NCBI RefSeq assembly: GCF_026212465.1
Contig: NC_080052.1
Span: 9,393,033-9,457,032 of the forward strand
Length of the DNA stretch: 64,000 bases
Origin: Amaranthus tricolor
Lineage: Eukaryota; Streptophyta; Magnoliopsida; Caryophyllales; Amaranthaceae
Reading direction: 5' to 3'
Shown here piece by piece: positions 12,001 to 24,500 of the stretch. The notes under the pieces are model-generated. The model saw nothing but the letters and a program-made list of their open reading frames with translations, had not been told where the DNA came from and ran no database searches. Both the position numbers and the translations under genes were made by a program. Positions within the stretch are counted from its first letter, which is position 1; the number at the start of each line of letters is the position of its first letter.

Positions 12001-12559
12001 TTTGAGGGAAAAAAACAGAAGGCAAAACTGTGGAAAAATTTTGTTGATCCTTCTTCCAAGCAATAAAAGTTTACAACTCTTACAAGATACACCAATGAAT
12101 TAAAGCTTTAATCTAGTATTCACAGTAAAAAGCACTACAACTGCGGAAAGAAAACTTCAAATCAACTAGAAAAGTGCATTAGACCCTTGAGTGCAAAGTC
12201 GTTTCTTGTATGAAATGTATGTAAACATTCATTCATGACTTGTTTAGTGGACAAAGAATTGACATATTGAAGATTTTACAAGCCAAATACCACCCCGTAT
12301 CTCAACCACCACCTCTTCTGAAATCCAAGATCTCTCCAAAAGAATGCCTTGAAATTGAAGCATTACTTTCTCTCTGCTTTTTTCTTCATACAACAGGAGT
12401 CTCTGCTCAAAGTATTCGAACTCTCGGCATCCATATGGCGTTAGAAAAGGTAAAGAAAGGATTGCAGAAGATATGATAACTAAACTTAAACAATGAAATC
12501 TCACTGTGATGTTTACAATCATATACACATGTAAACTATTCATCTGAACTGGCCGAGTG
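12000..12559 (-). other. Probable 3' UTR and downstream flank of the TIP1-like gene
   Basis: Sequence after the stop at 12560 on the minus strand. The short open frames here on both strands (for example 12240-12476 plus and 12244-12543 minus) match no protein and lie where the 3' UTR is expected. The polyadenylation site cannot be placed from sequence alone. Confidence 0.4.
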
Positions 12560-15500
12560 TCATGATGTTGTTACAGACCGAGGATTGCTTCTTCCAAGAC
12601 CTAAACCCAAGCCTAGGGGGGTACTGTTAGTTCTTCCATGATTTCGGTTCTGATTATGATTATTATGGTGATGATGATTACATTGAGAATGCAAATGACC
12701 ATGTCCAGTATTTGGATTCTTTTGACTGATGTTGATACCAATGTGGCTATTGCCATTGGCTTGATGAGAATGGACTAACCCGTTTTGCATGCTTGTCTGG
12801 CGTCCCATGTGCACCATCCCAATTCCTTCATCCTGAGCTGGTTCTTCAATGCGCTCCACGTCTTCATTGTAACCATTGACAAAAAAATCTGAGCAGTTTT
12901 TTCTAGCCCCATGATCGAAGGGGTTTCTGAACCGACCATCTGGACCTCTCAGATAGCTGTAGCGCATTGCATTTGCCATTTCGTTTGTCGTTATATTATG
13001 AGATATCTGCAGGAGGTAAAAGAGGTAACCATGCATGTATCAGTAAAAGGAGTATCAATAGAGCACCTAGTTGCAGTACCTTAGAAAAGACTAAGAAATG
13101 AACATAAAACAAGAAAACACACTCTGTCAAAATGAAGAGATTGGTCACTCCAAGCATGGCTAGATTGATGACGGGGTGCCAAGGATAAAGCGTACAATAG
13201 TAATTCAAACACAATAAATGGAAATTAAGAAACAAGCAAAGTAAGAACTATGCTGGAAACTGGCAAGCACCACAACAGAAATTCACACACTAATCAATTA
13301 TCCTGGTAGTCTATGTTCAAATGACCACTCACGAATTGTTACAATATCAAATGAGGAGGTGTACATTTGGCGCTTCGTAAACAGCTATAGACACCAAAGT
13401 AGAAACTTTACTTTCAGAAGTTAAAGAGCATAACTCGGCACAAAAAGTTGTAAAACGAACATGACATGTTATTCTCCAATTTATTAGGCCCACCTTTTCC
13501 TATTTACTCGCTAATAAATGCAAATTAATAATGAAGAGACTGTCCAAAGTAAAACAAAAAAAAACTTGATGCTTACATCAAAAGCCGGTACAACTAGTTA
13601 TCTAGCAAGTGTAAATAGCCGGACCATAGACATGAAAATTCCAAAAGGCGCAACCCTAGAACAGCGGGGACAAAATCTAGCAAGTGTGTTGTTAGGGTAA
13701 AGTATGGAATATATTAGACATCCTTTTCTCTAGACCCAAGGACAGAATATTGACCCTTCGTATTTGAGCACAGTGGGTCACATACTCCTAATAGCAGGAA
13801 CTAAACAGCCAGATCAGCATAACCAATTATAACTAAAAACTAATCTCATGGATGAATAAGACAATAGACGATAAGACAGTCATTGTGTCAATAAAGCCAA
13901 AACAAACGAAATCCACAAAACTTCAGCCATTGACTAGAAAGGTGGATTACATGGCTTCTGAACCACAGTAGACACTTGTATCAAAAAACAAATCAAACAC
14001 AACCGATGATGCACCAAACAGCTTCTTCGGCTTAAATAATGATATACTTTCATTAATTTTTGTTATATTTACAGATTACTACTGAAGGAGATACTTTTTT
14101 TTCCCATAGCTCTATCATAAAGTCAGCAGTCCCTAGATAGAATCAACTTATCAACATACCAAGAGTTCGAGGAAAAATTTCAGGAAAAGAAGTGCTCTTT
14201 AGACAGTCATGGGCCCGTGGGGTATTACAAAAGAACAAAAAAGCCAGTTATTGAAAAGGGCTTTAGTCCTTTTTCCTCTCAATCCCTTTTTCCCATCTCA
14301 CTATTCCACTTTATGACCTTCCCCTTACTATATTGGATAAGAAACTTTCTTATTATTTCCTTGATGCAGTCACTGAACACTTTCAATCTAACAACTCACA
14401 CTTACATAGTTTTTACCCATTTTCTTCTTTCCAGTTCTCTAAGATAACTCAATAAGTTCAATGTTTATAAAGAGAAGGTGTACCCTCCAATCACCTGAGA
14501 TCTGAGTTGATGTCTGCCAATGGGCTACAAGTGATTTTTTTAATTTTCAGGTGCCTTCGCTGATTCTTGAGGATGCGGTGCAGGTAGCCATAGGTTTTAA
14601 AATTTTTATTCATTACGAAGGATATTACGGAACAATTCCAGATGAAATACAATCTCTTTCCAAGAGATTTATTTCTTTCCGAGCACTACTATATTCACAA
14701 AGATCATTGTAAAACCAAATTAAAGCTTGCACAAGTATTCCCTCTTTTTTAAACCTACTAAAAGCATTCCACAAACGTCTATAGCGAGTATCATGAGTTT
14801 TCTATATGGATTTCCAAAACATCCTAGGTGAAGGAAAACTTTATAAGCAACTCCAACATACAGCAAAATTCCAAAGACTAACTCTATATAAAACGTTAGA
14901 TCACACAGGCATGAGCCAGCAACAATTTTCTGCAAATAAACATAAACAAATTTCAAGCTGGAAGCATACATGCAGAAAGTCACTGAGCACCCAACACACC
15001 CATACAGACACACACAAGAAGAGCAATAATGTGACCTCATAACGCATAAGCTATATAAGTACAAAGCATTTGACAGGGTTGAACAGATGCATACACATAT
15101 ATGTTCTTGAATAGAATTTGAAAACACACCTGAGAAGCTTGGACAACAGTTAAGACAGCCACTCCAAAGAAGAGGAAGAAATCAGAAAGTAGAAATGATA
15201 TTGCACCAACATGCTGAGTACCAATGTGATTCAGCCATGCTCCAAAAGAAGATGGAGCCATTGGATCACTGACCATTCCTGTATTGTAAATTTAAAAAAG
15301 GCAACCATATTTGTCTATTTCAGTGAAATAGCATAAAACCAAAATCTAAAACTCAAACTATTAAATGTAAAAGCCAAAGGTTGCATACTTATAAGAGTGA
15401 CTAGTCCAGTCATTATCATGGCAGAAACTTCAAGCACAAGAAACATGAAAAAATCCCATTTGTTCCTCTGCATCAAAAGAACAAATGAGTCCACAACCTT

Positions 15501-18500
15501 TAAAAAAGGTCACTCATCAGTCATCAGAGACACGCTAAAATATGTCGATCAATCCAGAATCCATGAGAACAAGCTGACATGATTAATCACAAAACCAAAC
15601 CAAGTTTCCCCAGAATTTTCAGTCAACCAGCAAGAGTAAATAAACATTAACCATCTAAGAAATTATCCGTCCAGAAGAATGTCAACATCAGCAGGCAATA
15701 CCAGTGAATACCTCAGGACAACTAATTTTAGCTTGCACAAAGATTTGCACACAAAAAAAAATTTTGCTAAGCTTGTTTTTTCTTTTTAATAAAGAAACTC
15801 TGATTAAAATTCTTAACTGATAAATAATACAAGACTAACATCATATATACAGATGACACAAAAAAAAAGCTCAAGTACCTTGCCAATACAATTTGACACC
15901 CAAGGGCAGTGATGGTCAAATTGTTCAACACAACGATCACAAGTTGAACAGTGCTTTGCACGAAGAGGTCTAACTATCTATAGACAAAAAAATTAAAAAA
16001 AAAAGACAAAATTAGTAATACTGCAGACAGAGAAATAAGGACCACCAGAAAACAATGCACAAAAAAGTCATTATGCCTTGCATGTTGTGCACAGTTGAGA
16101 CCAGTTTCCAGCCAGCAGAGCAGGATTGTCGATCTCAATCTTTAACAGGGGTTCCTGCAGGAATGGGTAAAAAAGCACTATCAAAACACAGCAGGAGCTT
16201 CCATTACACGAAAAAAAAAAAAAAATAAAATAAAATAAAATAAAAAATAAAAAAACTGCATTAGGAGAAAGTACAACAATTCAACTTACATCATCCTTCA
16301 TGTTTTGAGCATCATGTACATTCATTCTGATAAAACCAGGATCTTTTCTGAAAATAACACAGATAATATTGTAGCTTAGTACATTCACCACAGTAAAACC
16401 ATCTCAGGAAAATCTATCTAACATACACTTCAAATTATGGTGTATCAATAACTGATTCACTTCAAGGGGTTCTCAAGAACTCTGATGCTATTTAAGCTTA
16501 CCTGCTACATCGATAGAACATGACTATTCCAGCTGTAGCTAGGAAAATACCCAGCCATGCAAGAAGGCCAAAACCCATGGATAATCTTGGAAGCTTCTCA
16601 TCTATGAGAGTCAATGAGAAACATTTAATGTCAATTTTATTCAAATCCAGATTACAAACCAGTTTTGGAGCAAATCCAGTTTGATGACCAGAATACTTAC
16701 TCAAGATAACTGACTTTGCATACAACACAAGTAGCACCAATATTACAAACCACAAAATTGGAGCAAGCCCCAATTTTGAGAGTTTCCCAAATCGACTGTT
16801 CGAATCCCAACGCTTATCAAGTAACCTCCTAGCATTTCCCTGCATGGTCAAATGCAGGACCAATAGTATCAGACAAAATGCAAACAAAGAATACGTGACA
16901 GCAGAACACAGCAACAGAAGGGGCAGCACACAGCAAGAGAAATCATGCAAGCATAACCCTTTATATCCGAATACTACTCCTATGTGTCAGCTCACATGAA
17001 ATTGAGCATCAGTTAACCACAAAAAGATGATAGAGCAACAAAACAGTTGTTGGACTAGATAAAGCTCAAAGAAAGGATTTTGAGTTCTCAGAAAGGATTT
17101 TGAGTTCTCCTTCTCCAAGTGCTTTCTTATACGGTTTCTAATGAAAAACTATAGCTTAGATATTCTCAATCAATAATGTATCTTGTTAGTCTTAGTATAC
17201 TGGCCAATTCTAACAAAAACAGGTAGTGGATGAAGTCTATATAGCTTAGCTAAGAGTTCAACTTTACCATTGCATTTCTGCACACCTCCGAATCACCTAT
17301 AATCAACTCATAGTCTCATGCGCCCGAAGGACCACTTTGCAAGAATTATATGGTACATCACTTCAGGACAAAATAAAAAGCAGAATGTAAATCTCTTATA
17401 CTCGCAACAAATGGTCAGCATGTTTCCGTGAGTTGGAGAATATCAACAATAAAACAACAAAGCCAAAGCCTTAATCCCACAATATGAACACAGCCACATG
17501 CATTGGAACAAATCAACGTGGAAATTATTGCTAATAAAGATTAGTTTTTATTCGACTCTATCTATGCAACTGAGAAAATAAATTCTAATGATCATTAAAA
17601 CATATTCTTTATGTCATTTTGCACTCCTTTTATTTATGATCTAATGACGTATACTCATGCAAACATTCTTTATGTCATTTTGCACTCCTTTTATTTATGT
17701 CACTAACCCTACTACTTCCTATTCTGAGCTTCTCAAAACTCCAACCTTATACTTTTCAAACTAGTGCATTCTTTGGTGTTCTTTGCATTTGACCAAACCA
17801 GAATAATAACTTTCCCTCATTTTGTCTTTAAAACGTGCGACTCTAAGACCCTTCATTAAGTCTCTTTTCAAATGCTATTCTAGGGCACATCCACTCATCT
17901 ATCTTAACATACGCATCTCAACTACCTTCATCTTACTACAACAATCTCTTCTAAAATTCACTTTCTGATCCATATAAAATTGTGATAGTCACTATAATCC
18001 CTTCAACCTAAATTGGAAAATTCGGAAATAAATCTTTAATATATCCAGGTTTCCATTAAGTATAATATACAAAACCTCCACTAATTACGCCTTAGAGAGT
18101 ACTAAAGAGACCAAAACAATTTACATCCATGAAATACACATGTTGTGTAGCCTTGACTATTGATCATAAATTGAAGATGACCACAGTAGAAATTATCACA
18201 ACCTAAACCCCTTTATAAAGAACAAAGAAAGCATTTGCAATCAACGCTAAACATAAATGTAAGTATGTAACATCAACTTTTAAAAAGAAGATTCAAATGC
18301 ACAAGGAAACACACTTTTTTAAATAACCAAACAAGTTTAGAATGCTAAACCTACAAGGAAAAAAGCAACTTGTTTATGATTCTTTTCTGCGGCCAACTGT
18401 GCTGGAGTGAGGCCAGTATTATCTATCATAATCAGGTCTTCTTTCTTACCAGCCTGTACCAAAACTGTGCAAGCCTCCAAATTTCCCCGAATGGCAGCCC

Positions 18501-21500
18501 AATGGAGTGGGGTACAACCTAAATGTACGGATTATCAGTAGGGATAATTATACCAGATAAATTGTTTGAATAGAGCTTCTGTATCTTTACAAACTTGTAT
18601 AAGGGATGAGACAGCACAAAAAAAAAAAAAAAAAAAAAAAAAAATCAAAGCTTATCATCATACCTTCTTTATCTTGTCGTCCTCGATATGCATCCAAAAA
18701 TAGCAAAAGACGTATACAATCAGCAAAGCCTTTGTACGCTGCCCTATTATGCTCCAAATTTTATGTGAACATCAGTCAACATCTTTATACAATGTGGAGC
18801 AATATATTTTATGAGACATCAAGTCAAAATACATGAACTTTACCTACACTAAAGTATTAAGCATTATACTTCTTTTACTTATAATTATACAAAAGCGCAA
18901 TTGCATAGTAATGCTCATTTAACTTATCCATAAGTAATGAAAATACAGCAAATAACAAGATTCAAAGTTGAGCTCAAGAATTCAACCTCTCATAGAGCCA
19001 TGAGCCTACATATATTAAAAATAAAAATCCAGTTACAGAAGGAAACTTAGAATAAGAATACTTGTGAAACCAAAGGCTATTGTAGGGAAACATATCAAGG
19101 ATCGAGAGAAAACATAAAGAACATGATAACTCCATCAATAGGTTCAAAAACAGTAAACTACATGAGAAAGGAGCAATATGTTAAACGATCTGCTATTTGA
19201 GATGCTATAATGGTTGAGCACTTTGAGTGAAAAGATAGAAAAAAAATCATAAACAACTACTGTCACAAAAATATAATTGGATTATAACTATAAGGATTGA
19301 AAAGCTTAAATGCTTTTAAGCCACAAGCCTCAACTTCAAATATGGAAGGAAAGATCCAACAAAAAAGGGGAAAAACTTCTTCATTCACAAATAATATGAT
19401 TATCAAGATCATAAAACAGCTAGAATAGGGATTAGGGCTTTGGCGCTGTTGATAGAGCTACTATAATAAGGAAACTCAATTTTTTTTTACCATTGGCCTA
19501 GATGAGAAAAATTATGTATGTTCTATAGGTTTACATGAATTACTAGCAAAAAGGGCACAACTGTTGAATTAGAGCATTTATTTTGATCATTGTACTAACA
19601 TTTGCACAAAGCCAAAGATTTCCTTAGTTAAGCCCATAAATTATGGCCGTAGTTCTATTATTAATCACATAAGAATTCAGATATCACTTATCATAAGCAA
19701 TGACAACAATCCAAGTAATGTGACCAAGCATTGGATGAAATAATATTTCAATCAAGCACACATGTCCGTTCATCGTACCAGTGCAAAGGACTTCTTCCAT
19801 CATTATCTGGAAAATCTGGATCAGCATTCCATTTCATAACAATGTGATAAAGAAAAGCAGTCTGACCATATTGAGCTGCAACGTGTGTTGTCTGCAAATA
19901 TCAATTAGTACAACATTAACTGTGATACAAAGAAAGCTTAGTCTATTTGTACTACAAGAAAAAACTAAAAATATATCCCTAATTCATAACCACGTAAAAA
20001 AACACAAATATATAAAATATCCACAAGATTTTCATGACTAATTAATGATAAAGTACAAATATAATCTGGCTAAGATCATAAAAGTATCACTAGAGAACTA
20101 AGGGATCGCACAAGAACCCTATCCATACTTCAGTACCTAAAGAAATATATGCACAAATACATTTAGCTTATTTACTCAAAAAAACCTACCATCTACCGAA
20201 TTGCTATCACCAAAGTGCTAAAAAGAATTTTCTTTAAAAAGTATCAAATAAATTAAGAAGTTGATCAATGTTTCTTATAATGCTTACTTAATCTAAGCAG
20301 GGAAAACCATTTGAATATACCCAGTAGAGGTAATAATCAACAGATTCTTCAGGGTGCTAACATGATCGCATAATAATCACGTTAGTAGGATCTGATTTAC
20401 AGGTTGCGTACAAATTTAATGCACAAAACAGTTTTATGGTTGAAACATACATCCCCTAGGGTAAACCATAACAGGAAAAGTAAATTGAGAAATTTATAAT
20501 TTATTATATAGAATAAAGATAGAAAAGACCAACCTGATAGCCATACATATCAGCAGCATTCACTTGAGCACCCTCTTGCAAAAGAAGCTCCGCAACCTGG
20601 ATTGCACCCCTTACTGCACTCCAATGCAAGGCTGTCTGCCCAGTGTGATCAACTGCATTTACATCCCCACCATGCTACAGATCAAGGAATATGAACAAAA
20701 AAATTCCAGCAATCGATTAGTATAGAGAAAGTTCAAAAATAAGATCCTCAGTCTTCATAAACTATATCAACACGTATAAACTAAGGCTACAATACCCTAA
20801 TTGTTAAAAATAAACTCAAATGACATTATTTTCTAGATAGATAAAGATGTTTTGCATCACCAAATCAATCATATGAAGTGTTAGGATAAGGCACATTAAG
20901 AAAGTCTTATAGACAGAGGATCAAGGAGTCTTGTGAAAGAGCATGCACCAGAGATAGAAGGGGGAAATCACAAAAAACAATGGCAATAAATCTGCAAACG
21001 CATACCTTCGCACTGTAAATGCAAGACCCTATGATCCATTATGTTACAATAAGAAGGCCACTGAACATTACAACAGCCAATTTTCATCAATCACAAAGAT
21101 TGTGAAAACAATTGTCAATGAAGTCGAGCATGAGAAACATTAGCATCCAGCCATTCACTCATCCATAAGAGCATGTATTTCCAAATGAATACCAAACACT
21201 AGATTATTTTCGATCTTCCTCTTCCTTTTTTTACGTCCCCCGAGCTCCAACTTTATTTATCTCTTCCTTACCGGTTCGCTATACCCGTCTTTGCATATAC
21301 CCAAAACATCTCAAATGATTCTCTTTTATTTTTTTCTTCAATATTTGCAACTCCTAAACCTTTTTCATATCTCTAATTATATCCCTCAAGGTATGCCCAC
21401 TCATTAATCGAAGTATTCGCATTTCCGCTACTTCTATCTTCCTACTATGATCCTTTCTAAAAGCCCAACATTTTAATTCATATTGTAGTGATGGTATAAT

Positions 21501-24500
21501 TGTCGTTCGATAAAACTTACCCTTTAACTCTAGGGGCACACCTTAATCAGTAGTCGCTCTCCATTTTTGCCACCCACTTTAGCATTTTTCTGATGTTCCA
21601 AGTTCCAGCAACAAACTGAAACTTTTAACGATACTAGTATACTACCTAATATAACTCTATAAGATACCTCAAAGACCAAAGTGTAGATGACAAATTGACA
21701 ATTGACAATTGACAATTGATAAATATATATAAAAAAGTCAATGCCATATTTTCTTATAGCAATTGAAAACAATACCTCTCAAAAAAATGCTACATTCAAG
21801 ATAACATAATATATAGTCTAAATACAATGGACCTCAAAGTAACATTACATACAAGAATAACCAACATAGAAAAGAAACAACTGTATTTATATATTGCAAT
21901 GAACCAACAAAATATAACACTTGTAAAGCATGGCTTTTGGGGGTAATATAAGGATTACCTAGTAAATAGTAACTAGTTAGTTCGAAGAATATGAAGGGGG
22001 ACGGTAAGAGAAACATCATTAGTTGATAGAAAAATGGAAACAATATGGTAAAATTCCCTCAACTCTCGACTTTATGTGATGAAAATAATAACATAACCTA
22101 ACCAAAACCAACAATTGAAAAAGATATCCTCTGAAAAGAATTCAATCACAAAATTCATATCGATACATCACGAACATAAAACTACTGTCCACTAAACAAG
22201 TTCTAAAAAGAGCTTCGAGAGCTTCCCTCATAATGTCACAAGTGACTTACAATAAGCAATGCAAATGCCAAGTGAACTCCTCTTCCTCAAATATGCAAAA
22301 ACCATCAAGTGAAAATTCAACTATAAGTCACACACATAATGTTGTCTCTTTATCCAATAAATGCACTGGTTCAACTATAACTCCTCTTCCTCATAATGGT
22401 ACAGTGATGCATTAACAGGGATGATACGGTTTGCCGTAACGCCAAATATCGGCCAAAAGCATGGAACGTTGCTTGGAACAGCCTAAAATACAATTTTTTA
22501 CACCTTTACAATAGGGTAACACTGGTTCAATAAATTTGAACACGTTTACAATGAAGATGATACAGTAAAATATGACCTTGTTTTTGCACAAAAATTAAGT
22601 CTTGCACGAAAAGCGGAACGTGCCTCCCGATTTTGTTCTGGACCATCAAACTGGATGGAAGAAAAACGCGATCTAGAACGTCGGCAATTACGTTCCAATT
22701 TTCCGACGACAAGTTGTCGCTTTTTAGTCTTTAGATGTTATTACTTTTTGTTCAACAAACTACATCAACTCAAAACACCATAAAAAATTAACGAAACAAT
22801 ATATAAAACACGAAATAAAAAAAAAAAAAAAAGAAAACTTACATGACAAAATCTTTTGTTAAAGGTCAAAGATTTGAACAGTTGAAGCTTTATTTGTGTT
22901 TTATGTTGTGCTCATACATCCAAAAATACGAATTTTTAAAGTTATGTTTCCACTAATTGTCTTAAACTAACTTGAATTAGCAAGAATTTGATGATCATTT
23001 TCTTATGAAAAGTTTGAATTCATCTATAATTTTCCAAGAGAATAAAAAGCTGGTGTTGAAGGAGAAGGGCAAAGATTTCTTGGGAAACATTTGGATAAAG
23101 TTTGAATTCATCTAACAATTTTTAAGAGAGTAGCAAGCATGTTATTGAATAAGTGGAAGGGTTCCTTGGGAAATGTTTAAAACAACAACTAAGGGAAATG
23201 AATAGAACTTTTCACTTTTTCTAGAGAAAGTACTATGACTATCATGGTATACTCCACTTAGAGGTATTCAAAACATACCCGACGACCCCATATTCACCTG
23301 ACCATGTAACCCAATCCGATTTGACCCAACTTTAAAATGAATGTAAAATTATATAAAAATTAATGTGGACACAAGACCCAATTTTGAACCAATCTGAAAC
23401 ACTTGACCCGAAATCAACCGGATGACCCGAATAAACACCTCTAAATCCACTCATTATTACATGCTTTTTCAAGAAAAATTAGATACTAATACTATTTTTT
23501 TTTCTAGAGAAATTAGATCACAATACAGCTATCATCAAGAATATTCATTAGTATTACGGTTGAAATTTATGTATATTAAAAATTTTCAACTTCTGTCACT
23601 TTTGATTTTTAAAATTATTAAAAAAAAATAATCATATTTTTGTTTATATTTTTTCCCTATACAAATAGACATCAATATTTAGAGGTGCACACGGTCCGGT
23701 CTGGTCTGGTTTGACACAAAAATCAGACCAAACTAGAAATTTCTGTATGAAAATTTTTATGTGGTTCCTTCAAGAGAGAAATATAGACTAGGAACAATCA
23801 TCTACAATAATCATACAGATCCAAAGAATCACAGTCATCCCAATTCCCAAACAATCATTCGAAAAAAGAGAACTACAGAGTACTGATTATGAAATTGGAA
23901 ATGTTGTGTCATCAACTGAAATTCATCTATATTCAAAAACAAGGAAAAAACTACAGGATTCACCTATTGAAATTCGAAAACAAGGAAAAAAACTACAAGA
24001 TTCATCACTTGAAATTCGAAAAATCAAGAAATATCAAGAACACTACAACAAAATCCATCTACTGAAATTCAAAAACTCAAGAAAAATCCAAACGAAAGTA
24101 TGAAACAAATCAAACAACACAACCATATCAATCATAAAAGTCTCTGGATTCTGAAAATTTGTGCTTGAGCGTTGATGAAGAAAAACTGATAATTGTAGCA
24201 GAGAATGGATAGGGGCACAGAAATGTCAAGAATGAAAGTCTCTTGTCTTCATCAGGTTTGTTGAGTAGGTAGAAGAGATAGAGATGGCGCCTCCACTAGT
24301 TAGAATTTAGGGTTTCAACCTTTCATTTCAAGTTTAAGGGCTAATAAGGTTATTTTACATTTGGGCCTACTAGTCTATGCCCATTATTAAACGGTTTTAT
24401 GGTCTCTGGTTTACGGTTTACACCAGACCGAAAAATATAACGATTTTCAAGTCTGATTTGGTCTAAAAATTTTTAAACCTAGACCCAACCGGAAACCATA

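Noticed and set aside
13518..15127. Open frames in TIP1 introns 11-12 on both strands
   Set aside because: They lie between well-defined exons with conserved phases. None shows family similarity apart from read-through of true exons.
19950..19975. TACTACAAGAAAAAACT as a CACTA element end in TIP1 intron 2
   Set aside because: No inverted partner, subterminal repeats or 3-bp duplication was found. A similar CTACAAGAAATC at 45221 was rejected for the same reason.
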